This document shows positions 1-12,965 of a stretch of DNA of 64,000 bases, one piece after another. A program made the translations under genes and the position numbers. How positions within the stretch are numbered: position 1 is the first letter of the stretch; the number at the start of each line of letters is the position of its first letter. Source of the DNA: Glandiceps talaboti (taxonomy: Eukaryota > Hemichordata > Enteropneusta > Spengelidae). The stretch spans positions 15,805,842 to 15,869,841 of the forward strand of contig NC_135549.1 in assembly GCF_964340395.1 (NCBI RefSeq), given 5' to 3'. Under the pieces are notes generated by a model. The model was not told where the DNA came from. It saw only the letters and a list, made by a program, of their open reading frames with translations, and ran no database searches.

Positions 1-500
1 CCATGTTCGTGCAGGAATTGTTAGCAGATCTTCTAATCTAGGTTATATTAAGTTTTCGACATCGTGTCAATTTGTCGTTTTTCAATTTTGATGACTGCTA
101 CAGGGGTGTCAGTGACACGTGACAATCAATAATTATTCTTTCGATTTTTGGTTGAATTGAGCAAGAAAAGTTTTAGATTTCAGTTTTGGTAATAGAATCT
201 TCGAGTTTTACGAAATGGGTTGCAAGACTTATAAGTTCAGATTCAGATTTCCCTATACTCAAATAACTTCACGCATTGAAATACAACAGAAAATATGCTC
301 TCGCGGCCGTTAGGATCTCTCGTCGTGCTTGTTATGTCGTTTTTCGCTCCTTATATCGTTGCTATAATATTGCTGTTGGCATAATAATTATATAATTGTT
401 GTTGCCATTGTTTTGTCGTCTTTGTCGGTTAGTTTGTTTTTGTGTACTAAATTTGGTAATATTAAACTTTCATTATAATCATAGATCGTCCAAGGAGGGT

Positions 501-690
501 CTATGTTATAATACAGTATATCTCAATACATGTTACACTGAGCCGTGAACACCATGAAACATTCCAGCAGAAGAATGATGATGAAATACTCAATATCTCA
601 ACGTAAATACACATGACACGGTTATTACATTCAACTTCTAAATGTTTTGGGCTTTCTGTACACTGAGATACATTATAACACTATGATCAA
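501..690. repeat. Imperfect inverted repeat, possible MITE remnant
   Basis: 501-527 (with GTTATAATACAGTATATCTCA) is similar to the reverse complement of 661-683 (GTTATAATGTATCTCA). The arms enclose about 130 bp with no coding capacity. Target-site duplications are not obvious. Confidence 0.25.
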
Positions 691-2270
691 CATATAACAT
701 TGCATATCGGGTTTAATTGATTCAAGTAGATGTTATCACTTTGGACCATATTTCACACAAAATATTTTTCTCAAAAAGATTTACTCGTTTTAGCCAATTT
801 ACCAAATTCTTTTAATCTATTGATATTATAACTTTTAGCAATGTTATAACTTTTCTTTTCTTTTTTTTTAAAGTTATCATCCGACTTCAAAATGTGTTTA
901 AACAAATCTTAGATACACGGCATAACAAATAGGAGTAAAGTTCAAAAAGTCACCTTTGTGACATCGAAACTATAAGGCAGTCGATGCCATACTATAAATC
1001 ATGTTTGCGGGCATTCACGACTTTTAATTTCTTGTGTTCTTTGGGAAAAAAATCGCTACAATCAGTATGTCATTAACTATGATTCAAACTTGTCATTCTA
1101 GAAGTAGTCAGACCACGTGTTCAGATCTTGAAGATACGAATTAGGTATGAACTGTGCGTCAATAACAAAGAGAGCGCGTCTCCTAGCACATTTTCTCTTC
1201 TGGACAAGTCTTAGCTGTTCCTCCGCTGAGTGGTTTTGCTTGTAATATGTTCGATCACTTGGACTTTAATAACTTAAGTCTCAGATTGCGGTTTGTTGTT
1301 TTACCTCATATTTTGGGAATAGTCTCAAAAAAGACGTCGAGAGATTGTTATCTGTAAAATTAAGAACCGAAATCTCTTTCCTCAAGGCAATTCAAGCAGT
1401 TTACCTTGTTATTAAATTGCCGCTATTTACCTTGGCGAATAAGCTCTGTCTAAAATCCAAAATTAATCGATTCTTATTTCATTATAAGCCAAATCGTCGC
1501 TAAAGCCCATCCTTAAGTCGCCGTCTCACTCCGTTCTTTTAATTGCAATGTCAACGTAAACCGATTTATTATTCCCTGATTGGAAACAGTCTTTCCTTTT
1601 TATCCCTATTTTAAGATGAAGGATTGCAGTCCTTCTCCTTGTAGGTTTCATACATAATTAATCAATCAGCAAACGAGCTCTTCCTGACGTAGATATGTGT
1701 TTAATTTCTTCTTCTTCTTTTTTTGTACATTTATTATTTCTTTGTTCGGAGTTGTTAGTGGAGCAAATGGTGATGCAAACACTTTTAGACGTCCCTTCTA
1801 GTTCAAATTTAACGAATTTTCATAAAATGATTGACGAAGATATTTCTTAGCGTTACACAAAAGCTACATATGTTTCATGTAATGCACAGAATATATCACT
1901 TCTATTTAATTCTTTCAATCTTCTGTGAAATCGACAGCTACAGTAGCATGACTTATTATCGTGATAAATTGCGTGCACATGTGTTTGTGAAACCTCCATT
2001 GCATGTTTTGTTTACCAATACAATGATCACTAAGCTGGTCGCTATTTCGGAGAACTAATTATTTGATTGGACAAAAAGGGAAAATAACCCCCCAACGCGA
2101 TTTGTTTTTTTGTTGTTCAATCCTGTGTGAGATTGACTTAATCGTTAGTGCCTCAGCGATTTAAGGACAACTTTTTTTTTAAATTGAAGTGTCGCAGGCA
2201 TTGTCGGACAAAAAAGTAGGCTACCCGGATAGCCGTCTGGTATTCAACGATTACTTTGAGGTAAAAATAT

Positions 2271-2283
2271 ACCAATGACGTCA
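2271..2283 (+). promoter_or_regulatory. CCAAT overlapping a perfect CRE
   Basis: CCAATGACGTCA (2272-2283) combines a CCAAT core with TGACGTCA (2276-2283). No TATA box or gene follows. Confidence 0.2.
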
Positions 2284-3633
2284 CTTACTCATAAAAATAC
2301 AGTGAATTAAAAATAAATGCAACTCAAGTACGTTTAATAATAGCAGACCACGAAACGCGATTGACCAGCGAGGCCTACCAATTTGAAATAAAGAAACCGG
2401 AGTTGTGTATCAACTAAACCCAATTGGAGAGTCAGTATTTTGACCTTCTCTTGCAAGGCAGGATGTTTCGGTGATAAGGGCACGGTTTGTCCTGACCTTT
2501 CGCCTACTCTAGTTTTTTTTTATTCACTCCTGGCTGTTCAGACATTGAAGGTTGAATCGCACTGTGATTACTACCCTTCAGTGCATGCTCCTTGAGGGGG
2601 CATGGCCGTTTGAATAGGGGCACAATAACGAGCACGCGAGCTTGTTGTCATAACAATAGCCAACAAAGGAAAACATCCGCGCTTGAAGAAAATATTGTGT
2701 CCGCAAATTGGCTGTTACAAAAAGGGTTACCTCCAGCAGTGGGCTGCTTCAACTCAAGCTGGTTCACCTAGATTTAAATCTCCACCGTGGGGGGTGGGGG
2801 AAGGTGTCGTAGAGAACAGCACACATGTTTTGTGTACAACCCAAGCAATACTCGGCATGCAATACAGTTCAAATGAACGTAACGCACCAATGAGCTTGTC
2901 AGCTGACTCGATCCTTTAACGTTGAATAATGGATAAAACATGATTTTGAGATAGAATCGTTCTGTCAAAACAATCAGTCACAAATATCAATACTTGGCAA
3001 ATAAACGTAGAGAATATTTACACGCTATGCTACGAGTCACTCGGTTGTATCTATTTCGAATTGTGGTCTTAGCATTACAAGTGCGATGGCACATTGACTT
3101 CTCTTGCTTATCATATCAAGATGATTTTTTGTGTTTGTTCAAACAATTTGACCACTCCTTCGAGACCAATCGTTAAGATATCAAGCGTAAAGAAAGGCAT
3201 TCCATACAGTTATGTAAGATGACAAGAACTGTCATATCGTGTAAAACGACTGGGTGGAAAACTTTGTATTTGTTTGTCTGTTTCTTAGTCATATAAGCTT
3301 ATACACTAATTTTTATTCTATTGATTGTTGTTAGTTACGAAAATTCAAAAAAAGCCTCCAGAAATGCCCACTCTGGATAGGGATCAGCGAACGGAGTTTC
3401 TTTAAACTTTAAAATACATAACTGAAAAACTAATTTCAGTAGTTCATCGCGAATATTTGTTTTCAACAACGAAGCTAATCTTGCAGAAAGAGAAACGAAA
3501 AATTGAGATTTGAAATGAATTTCGACGCGCTTGAAAGTAGCAGTACTACAGGATTTAGTTTTTATTACTGTTTTTAATCTAACAATCAAAGCGCAAAGTA
3601 CACAAATGTCGTGAAAGGGGTTTTAGAATGTGT

Positions 3634-3735
3634 GTATGTATGTATTAATGTATGTATGTATGTATGTATGTATGTATGTATGTATGTATGTATGTATGTA
3701 TGTATGTATTAATGTATGTATGTATGTAATGTATG

Positions 3736-3766
<31 letters not shown>

Positions 3767-3780
3767 TGTATGTATGTATG

Positions 3781-3810
<30 letters not shown>
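3634..3810 (+). repeat. TATG tetranucleotide microsatellite
   Basis: About 177 bp of TATG units with interruptions (TTAATG, TAATG). The long open frames read across it are repeat artefacts. Confidence 0.95.
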
Positions 3811-3811
<1 letters not shown>

Positions 3812-3977
3812 TCGTATATATACACATATGAACAATGTATCTGTGTACATATATATCTATAAATAACGTATCTATGTACATATGCATGTATGTCTATGTA
3901 AATATGTATCAAATGTATCTGTCTATGTATATATTTATAGTGTGCTGTACATATGGACGTATGTATGTATGCATGGT

Positions 3978-4178
3978 TGTGTGTGTGTGTGTGTGTGTGT
4001 GTTTATGTGTATGTGTGTACTTGTGTTTGGACATATACGCTGTCGTTTTATGTAGTCGTGTGTATACAACAAAGTCATGTTTATTCGTATAAATCGTGTG
4101 TGTGTACATGTATGTTTGAATGTATGTGTGTGTATGAGTGTGTGCGTGCGTGCGTGCGCGCGAGCGTGTGCTTGTGAG
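3978..4178 (+). repeat. TG dinucleotide repeat and TG/CG-rich tail
   Basis: Pure TG at 3978-4002, then broken GT/GC alternating sequence up to about 4178, including GTGCGTGCGTGCGTGCGCGCG. Alternating purine-pyrimidine DNA of this kind can adopt Z form. Confidence 0.85.
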
Positions 4179-5953
4179 TGTCACGGAGGCCGGGATATAT
4201 GTTGTCGATTTCAGTATTCTTATCAATTTGTTTGAATTCTCGCTGGTGTTGTATGGTCTTTTTTTTTCTTCAAACAATAAGAATCACAGTATCATATCAG
4301 TTTTACCCTTACCCAAATCCACGTGACGCGAATCAATACTTGGCTGACCCTATTATGATAATGAAAGTATGATTATCGACGAGTGTTCATGTCAATTTTA
4401 CCATGATGTTGATCAGGAGATAGTTAAGTTGTCATTGCATGGGACATGTCTCTACGTACAGGGCAGTATCAGCACACAGATTACGTATAGGGCTTGTGTT
4501 TTCGTCCGATCCTGTTCTATATTCAATGTAACTAAAGTGTGCCTAAAAGTTCATCAGTCAGGGCTTCGCGGAAACGCACTTTAAAAACTTCCTCAAGACT
4601 CTAACGTGGCAATTCTAAAGTTATTGACAAATCCTGAGGGACGAATAATGCAGTAGAAAACTTGATTGCGGCTACTTTTTGTGTGATGTGAATTTTATTT
4701 CTCTTGTGTTCAGCATGAAATGTGTTTTCCTCGGGTTAGGAAGAGTGTGTATGCACGGCTTGGGACTGGAGCCCGGGGAAATGAGTTTATATGATAGCAA
4801 GTTAAGGCGACTGTATATGTGTACAAAACTAAAGTACAGAATTTCAACTATCATTTTACAGGGCGGGTAGCAAGAAACGTAGTAAAGGTGACGTAATCAC
4901 GCTATCGTTACCCAAGGTATGCTACCCCATAAGGAATCTGGTAAAACCTTTCTAGATGTATTTTCACCAAAACAGTACAACACTTAAAGCATGGTTGACA
5001 CGTCTTTATCGTAGTGTTATCACATTTTCGAACTTCGCACACTACATTCCTTTTTTTTCTGCATTTTCTTAAATTTGAAAATAATAACTTGGATATTAAC
5101 TGTCCGACTATTTGTGTGTTTTAGAATCACCAGACACATTTTCTTAGCTAGTATCTAATCTACCTAAAATGATTAATTACTAACCATCACAAACAACACA
5201 ACAACTTTTTTCGTTAAAATAGATCTTTGGATTATTTCGGATATAAACGAAGACTGAGATGTAATCGCGACGGTTAAAATTTTCTCCACAGATCAAAGAA
5301 GATCAAGGCGACTGGCTTGGCTTTACTTTTCATATCTCGGAGCGAAAAGTTTTTCCTCGACATACACAGATTGTGTTTCCTGAGATAAAAAAAAATCTGG
5401 AATGCAGTTTCAAACTTGTTTTGTTTCGTTAGACTCTAATATCTAACGCAAACTAAGCAACTGTTAAAATACAATGACCTCTCTGAATTGATCAGACAAA
5501 AGAATAAAGAATGCGAAGCATACAATATCTGTCATCCAATTGTCAATGTCCGGTGAAATTTAATTTACTTTTTATCATGGATCGTCTCAGATTTATGAAA
5601 CAGCTTCCTGGCCCGATATGATTTTGTACCAGCTGTGATTAATAAAGTGACTCGTCACCCAGGATAGGAAATGAGCGGTCTATCCATTTTCCGATGGATC
5701 TCAATGTAGTCATGCATCGCAATTTTTTATCCTTCGATGTTTTTTCGATAACTTATCACATTAGTATGGCGGAGATCAGAGATATCATTTAACGTGACAC
5801 CCTGGAGTGCTGGCAACGATGAATTTATTGAAAAACTTTTTTTTTGGTCTCGTATTATTGTACTAACAAAAGCGATGCGGGAGATACCGTTCTATGGGAG
5901 TGTACCCCGCCTATCTGTGACTTGCTTGTCGTAATCTCGCAATTCTCTCATCG

Positions 5954-6088
5954 TATATAACAGGAAAAGCACTGGTTTAGAGATTACACACGAACAACGG
6001 TCTGACAAGAGATCACATCGCTAGATTCATCGGAGCTCCTATATACCGTATAAGTCCAAAGACAGCCGACCAAACTTTGGTGATAACG
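5954..6088 (+). other. TATA box followed by consensus donor
   Basis: TATATAA at 5954-5960 and an ACG|GTGAGT donor at 6088/6089, with about 100 bp of exon-like sequence between. No initiator consensus. A consensus donor will occur by chance a few times in a window this size. Confidence 0.2.
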
Positions 6089-9000
6089 GTGAGTGTGTGA
6101 TTATCACATTTTTTTTTCTTCCTCGTTTTCTCTAACACCGTACTATCGATCAAGTCAAGACAAGCTATCATCTCTACAAATAGTGCAAATCGAATTTTGG
6201 CCGACCAGTATATTACGTTTGGGGAATAGATATTGGAAGCTAATTCATCAATTTTCAATTTCCTACTTGACAAATCAACGTTTGAAAATTGATTCCAACT
6301 TTTTTACTGCGTTTACAGAAACTTGGTAAGTTGGAATACTTGTACGACATTACATAAACTTTTTCCCCCCATTAACTAGATTGGTCTTCGATTTTGTTAG
6401 CCGATTAAAGTCACTTAAACTCCAAACTTACAAATACTGTTCTTTTTTTACAGTTAAAAAACCGTTTCTTTAATTTAGGTATGTAAGATAAGTAATTAAA
6501 ATGGGAGGGAAACAATTCTGAGAATTTTCCAACTCGTTTTGTTTATCTGATTGAAAACGCGCGTCTCGAATACATGTGTTGTAAGGAGTTGGGGAAAAGT
6601 TGGAACAGCGTTCGATGTGTAGAAGCAACTAGACATTCAAGTTCAGATTGTACAATACTATCGACTTACCTGTACAGACTTCATTCACATTTACTCTGAC
6701 AAGTTGTTATTTCCCTTGCTACCAGAGGCTTTGAAAATAAATTGTCTTTTTTTCCATTTAATAAATAATGAATTCTTCTGGATGATGACTTGGAAATTGA
6801 AGCTTAAAACGTCGAGAATAAATATTTTTATTGTTCGGGGAGTGCGGTGGGTGATCAATTACTCTACAACAGCAGAGTGGACAAGTTTGACAGGGGATTT
6901 AAAGAGATTTGAAAAATAAATAAATTCCTTGTGCCTTTTTGTCTCTTTGAGAATATTCGTCTCCGTAGAGTCTAACACACTAAGACCTCAGCATATGTAT
7001 GGACATTTTTAAAGGTCTCTCTACACACCCGACTGGTTTTTACTGTCGACGCGGGGATAGTTTTTCTTTTTAATAGTGGCTTTTAAGACGTGTCTCTAAC
7101 CAACTATAATATAAACGGTGATGAATGGAGGTTTCTGGAGAAAAGCGCATCGATCTTGACTTATCTCCCAATTGTTGTCAATTTCAAAGTGATGATGTTC
7201 TTTTCAATATTGAAATTTACATTTTGTTAATCCAATTTCCTGAACTTTTTTTTTGGTGTGTGGATTGTTCCAATCTCTTTTGGGGTTGTTTCCAATTGGT
7301 TTTTATAGAGAGTTTAACATTATAAACGTGCTACTATAAACACTGTATGATGTTGAGTTATAAAACGAGAGATTTTTTATGCAATGGTGTGATGACTAGC
7401 AAAGCGAGTTTGGCACTAATTATCCCTATTCGTTTTTTGTTGACTGATCACAAGGAGTGCTTTATATGATCCCCAGAGTGATTTTGCGACAGAAGCCATT
7501 TGACTAGGCTCCAGCAACAACGGGCCAATTCCCTGGTGCCCCTGTTTCTACCGATGCTCAATTTCGTTTCTCATATGTAGCGCTTCTGTTGCATGTGAAC
7601 TGGGATGGCTTTTAACTGAATTTCCATGATTGGGAGTCTAGACAGTGTAGTTTTATATAAATTGCAACTGGAAATCCAACGTTATCAGCACAAATCTGAG
7701 AGCCGCGACCATCAGAATGAACCCGAGTTGATGCCCACTTCTCGTAGTCAGGACCGCTCATGCATCCATAATGCAGTCTTAACAGGAGGATCGCCTAATA
7801 CCTTACTAAATGCAATAGAGCACTGTGTTTCTGTCTTCGCGATCGCCCTGGCCCGTTTTATTCGTTCCGAACATCCGATCGTCTTATATTTCAATCTAAC
7901 GGTAATTTTTCTCACCTTGCGTGGAGAACTTCTCCGATTATCGCTTGCCCCGCGCCCCATAGCCGGCAGCAATCAGAGACGAAGCGAGGCAGATGCAGCC
8001 CGCGACAACCGAACAAATTACTCTCCGATAACAATAAATCACTGCCCTGTGCCGGCTTCACTCCACTGAGCTCACTTCTGCCTGTTTTGCAATCAACGGT
8101 AATTAGAGCTTATTTGGCCAAGCTTAATATGATCAGCCTTGTTATAGCATTTGAAAGATTCTTCCCTGAGCATTGTATAGTCAAATCAGTGGATTTACCG
8201 TCACGGCCCACTTTTTAGGTACCAAACATCCCCTTGCCAATAAAACTGCTCTGGGCAAGCAACTCTTTATTGCCAAAGTAAAAGCGATGAGTCCCAAGCC
8301 AGAACACGATCTGTCTTCCTCCCTGACACCAGTGATGCGTGGACGAGGCGGCTTAATCTTTAGCTATAGAATCAGTGCTTGGAAGATGTCACGGAATCGA
8401 GTTAATCATTATCTTTTGTTATCACCGTTTTCTTGAATATTTCATATTCCTAGTGTCTGTACTACAATTTTCGCCACTTAATCCCGCATTTAATGAAGTA
8501 ATCGGTCTTATCCCACACCTGTATAAACTTGAGTGCACTCACACTTCTACAGCTTGCCTTCTCCAAAACTGACAAATGTCAAACTTAAAAAGATACATGC
8601 GATTAAGCTCAAATACTAACCCTCCCAAAAAAAAAACGATCCTTATTTTGACGGATACCTAACCGAAAGGACGTGATTTCCCATAGCTTCGGGAAACACT
8701 TGTTATCTCTTCGTTGGAATAGTTGATTATCCAGCATCGATGTATCTACAAATTTGCGATAACGCCAATTCATTTATAATTTACTAAGCAGTGTTATTCG
8801 TCTTCCATATGTATGGTCTGGCTTTTTACGCAGTCCTCCCCCACTTTTACGCAAAACGTCAAGGGTTTGAAATATTTTCGCGCGGAAAGCGTGTAACATT
8901 CTTTCAATAATTTTAAAGGTAGCTTAATTTTTTATTTCCCCCATTACAATTCACATGAGAGAGCTGTGGATGAAAAAGCGCGACGAACCTAAAGTACATT

Positions 9001-12000
9001 CAATTTTCGTATTTGTTTTCTGTATGTAAATATTTGGAGTAGAGGGGTACATTTTCGACCCCGTGTCTCCAGCTCCGACTCGAACACGGCTTAGACATTA
9101 CGAATCATTTTCCCATTATACCCATATGTCGTAGTCCGTCTGCCCCATATGCCGTCCTTTCTTGGCATTGCTGAATAATTCACGACAGTATACAAGAGTT
9201 AGTGTGTTTTGAAAATGATTTTTTTTTCTGTTGGCATTTCTTGACTAAATTTAGCTACGGTAATGTTTTGTTAGATATCATTGCGAAAAAGGTTGACTTC
9301 GTCGGAGACATTTCTCACGAAGCGTAACTGAAAGTGTGAAGAACGTGTCGCTCGCACCGCACCAAATGAGCCAGTCAACTCAAACTTCGCATGAGTCATC
9401 GAGTGAGTAGCGGCTAAAATCGAACTTTGGCGCAAAAACGGGCGTCTAGAAAGCGAGAAAGTATCGAGGAAGAACAAATGTGTCCCATTTCTCAGACGAA
9501 ACGTACAACAGCTCGAATAATTAGTGTGTCCAAAAACTATTAACTCACTTTACTCATCAGATTTCAACGTGTATTGGTAGTGTAGTCATTTGGCAAATTA
9601 CACGGCCTATATGCCGACTGTTCCTTTGTAAATGTAACAAGCCATACAAAAGCGATTTTTCTCGTAATTTACCGGTCAGATGTATACCACAAAGGCTTCG
9701 CAAAGCTGTCTCCAAATTTGGAGCTATTTGCAACTAGCGCTTGTCAGGCCTTGAATGACACGTAAAAGGAAGTCCATAAAGCCCAAACGAAATAGGCCAA
9801 TTTTCTTCTCCGAACAGCAGCTGTGCTTTTCGTTTTTTTGCTGCCTCACACAGTTCTTGCACGTTGTTGATTTTTTTTGCCGTATTTCTCGTTGGATCCA
9901 TAACATTGTCGAATGCAGTGTACAAGAAAGAAGCGCATCACTTTGAATGGACACTGATCTGATTTTTTTAAAACTATTGTATTTTTTACCTAAAGCGTGA
10001 GACATTGCCTCAGAGCAAACGTTGGTATAATTCTCCCCCACGACTAGAAGAACAGTAGATCTGACAGTTTACACTGTCGGCAAAGAGCTCCAAATAATCA
10101 ACTGGAGAAAGACTACCTTGATCTGACAGTTCGCGGACCAGTGTTTCTTGTTCTTTTCGTGAAGTGAATGTGTAACAAACCCTTACCCAACACTTCCAGT
10201 GGAGCGATGCCCTGATCAAGGTGTGAAGTGTATTCGTGTTGATGGTGAAGCCAGATAAGTGTGCCAAAAGTAAATTTAGAAATTAGCTCATCACCATGTG
10301 AACTAAACGAGTTGATGAAATCTAAGTCTTTTTTTTTTTTGCTCGAAAGACTCGTCGGTACATTTACTGGATCACACAGTGTATTTTTCTTCCTTCCCTA
10401 ATGTTTACAGCAAACACTCAATTACAGTCATTACGGAGAATAGTTATTACGCCATCACACGTTGAATTTGGAAAAGTCATCTGTTCGATTTCAAAAGACT
10501 TTTTTCCTTCTTCAAACACAACTTCCACTCGCATTATTTTACGGGGAAAAAAGACGAAGCATTAATGGTTTATGAAGTGTAGTCAGAAATGCCATTCACT
10601 CTTGAACTTGCAACCTGGGTCGCATGTCATAATGAGTAAATTAACATATTATAATGAGGAGGTGATGGGGTCGCGAGACTGCAACCAACGGTGTTTAGAT
10701 AGCACTTTCACTGGCTGTGATGTCATTTCTCTTTTATCGCTGGACCTGATCACCATCGGCAGCCAGCACACTCGGAGACAAGAGGGCCAGACCGGAGATA
10801 AGAAGCGAGTCGTTGAGGTGAGGTGCTTACAGCGTTTGATAAGCCGAGTTCACTCTTCATAAATTTTTGAAATTGCCCCTCCAGGAACCGAACTGAACCG
10901 TTTCAAATGAATGCCTGCGAAGACAAAATGCTCATATATTTCAGAAGTATTTAACATTTCATAAAGTTGTTATCTTTTAATGCCGTTGAGAAATCGAAAT
11001 TTAATTTTCGAGATTGATAAGTTTTTGTTCGGCTTTACTCCCCTTGTTTTCCCAGGAATATAATCAATTTTAATGTATTGATGTGATTGTTTTGAAACGT
11101 GAATTTCAACTAAAATGGGTCGCGAGGGCGGATTTTGGGGGATGAATGACGAGAATAGCTCTCCCAAGGCATTGTCATCACATTTCTTTATTATATGAAA
11201 ATGCTATTTTGGAGTATTCTACATGGAATTTCGTTCCTATACGTACTACTACAACAACAACAACAGAATAATCGAGCAACATCTTATTTTGCGGCTCTAC
11301 GAATTTAAATAAACGCTCTCGACCTCTTGAATCAACGTAATATAAAACCCGGATTCTTCGGAATGTGGTTTTTTTTTTAAAAGGAGTCTGATTCGTATTT
11401 CTCCTAATAATCACAACCAGGTTACACAACTATTGAAATTAATTCAGTAGGCTTAAATTTACAAAAATTGACACTTGGTGAAAGACAAGGCAATGTGTCC
11501 CGTACACTTATAAACAAAGAACGATTCGGAATTAGATTTCAAAAAAAAAATCACAGTCAGTCGCGTTAAATTTTCCAAAACTTATGAATTTATTGTTCAT
11601 CCGTCTAGGTGACGACATCAGCTAATCAGTTTTGTTTTGCGATCGATTATTTTGATCTTCGTTAAGTTTTAGCTTTTAACTTGTTATACAGGAGCAATTG
11701 ATATGTGGCGGCTATGGAAATGCCAATCTCCGTATGTGATTTATTCAACGTACGTATAAGGCCCTTATCTTGACCAGTCTTTCCCTGTTGTCTTGTTTTG
11801 AAGCAGTGAACGAGAAAATTGGTAACATAATAAAATTTAGAGAAATGGCAATAGATAAGATGTCCACTGAAGATCTCTGCACCACATAATCACAGTTCGG
11901 TGATTTCGATTTGCCTGTCAATACACAACGAGCACTTGTACGCTGTGAATCCTTAAGTTTTAACACGGAAATAATTGGAGGAAGGAAATAACGCCACTAA

Positions 12001-12722
12001 CTGAACGGAATGAAACTTATACGGCTATCGCTGTTGACAGTTTCTGCTATGGTGCTCCGAGTACCAAGTATGTCGTGATTTACACCGTAGACGGCGGCAA
12101 CGTCTGTGCATTGCGCTAGACAGCAGAAGGCAATGCATTTTGGTATTTCACCACGTAGACTTTTTTTTCTTTGTATAGTTCGATGTCAATTGTCAACAAA
12201 TTCAAGTAGCAATTTTGGGAATCCATATTCACAGAGTGTGTACACTTGCGGTACGTATGCGTATAGAATCCATTTCAAATGAGCATACGTTACGTCAATA
12301 TTGACACTTTTTCCTCGTAGTGAAATCTCAAGTTTCAGAGAGAAAGATTTGTTATTTTCAATGTGTATTGACACTTAGTATTTTCAGGGACCCGGTCATT
12401 TAATTATATTACCTTCATCCTGAGATAGCGTGTGTATTGAAATTATAGAATTGTGGTGATATTAAGTTGACATGCAATGACCCCGATTGTCTCAACCGTG
12501 GTTTTATGTTTACATTAAAAAGCTTTCTATTTTATACGATCTGCACTTGTGCACAGGTGATATACGATTTATGCTTCTTAATGGCAAAGACCAAGGCTCT
12601 CGTCACCACGTTTCGTCTCGTCTAAAAAGGCTATCACTTCTACTTTTAAAGCGCTGTCTCTTCCTTGATTTGCTTTCAATTTTTACCACTTGAAAAAAGA
12701 CTGACTTTTTTTTTGCTAATGC
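6089..12722. other. Gene-poor stretch
   Basis: Apart from the 147-codon frame at 7626 I see only short frames. Minus-strand frames at 10285-10010 and 9925-9734 are in the same register, but at least five stops lie between them. An AGATAAG site is at 10796. Confidence 0.5.
7626..8069 (+). CDS. Uncharacterised 147-codon open frame
   Basis: Among the longest ATG-started open frames outside the GATA exons and simple repeats. It has a more even base composition than its surroundings. The product has no signal peptide; a hydrophobic stretch lies around residues 70-95 and an Arg/Ser/Pro-rich end follows. I recognise no domain. A 74-codon frame is open on the opposite strand (7748-7972), which suggests the composition, rather than coding, keeps stops rare. 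It may equally be a conserved non-coding element. Confidence 0.15.
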   Translation: MIGSLDSVVLYKLQLEIQRYQHKSESRDHQNEPELMPTSRSQDRSCIHNAVLTGGSPNTLLNAIEHCVSVFAIALARFIRSEHPIVLYFNLTVIFLTLRGELLRLSLAPRPIAGSNQRRSEADAARDNRTNYSPITINHCPVPASLH

Positions 12723-12960
12723 TGTGAACAATATATGTTAATTTCTAATTTCTTGATTTTTCATCAAGAAATCTATGATATAGACAATTGCATGTGTCAT
12801 AACTTTTTTTGTTAACGTTGTGAAATGAACAATATAATTATGTTAATTTCTACTTTCTCGATTTACCATGATACCATGATACAGATAACCTACCATGACA
12901 TTTTTCCAACTAATATGTGAAATGAACAAGATATGTTAATTTCTACATTCTTCATTTACT
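12723..12960 (+). repeat. Diverged tandem repeat, three units of about 96 bp
   Basis: The core TGTGAA(AT)GAACAAtATATGTTAATTTCTA recurs starting at 12723, 12819 and 12916, at 96 and 97 bp intervals. Unit 1 also contains a hairpin with perfect 9-bp arms (12749-12757 and 12763-12771). Confidence 0.7.
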
Positions 12961-12965
12961 ACCAA

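Larger units (their letters stand above)
1..3633. other. Gene-free AT-rich stretch
   Basis: No open frame above 85 codons and no recognisable exon or RNA gene. Contents are the inverted repeat at 501-690 and the CCAAT/CRE at 2271. Confidence 0.6.

Noticed and set aside
3623-4277. Many overlapping open frames on both strands (YIHT/MYVC-type repeats)
   Set aside because: They are translations of TATG and TG microsatellites; all frames stay open because the unit has no stop.
9734-10285. Two minus-strand open frames in the same register, thought to be a broken gene
   Set aside because: At least five in-frame stops (for example at 10010, 9986 and 9974) separate them, there is no true ATG, and no recognisable family.
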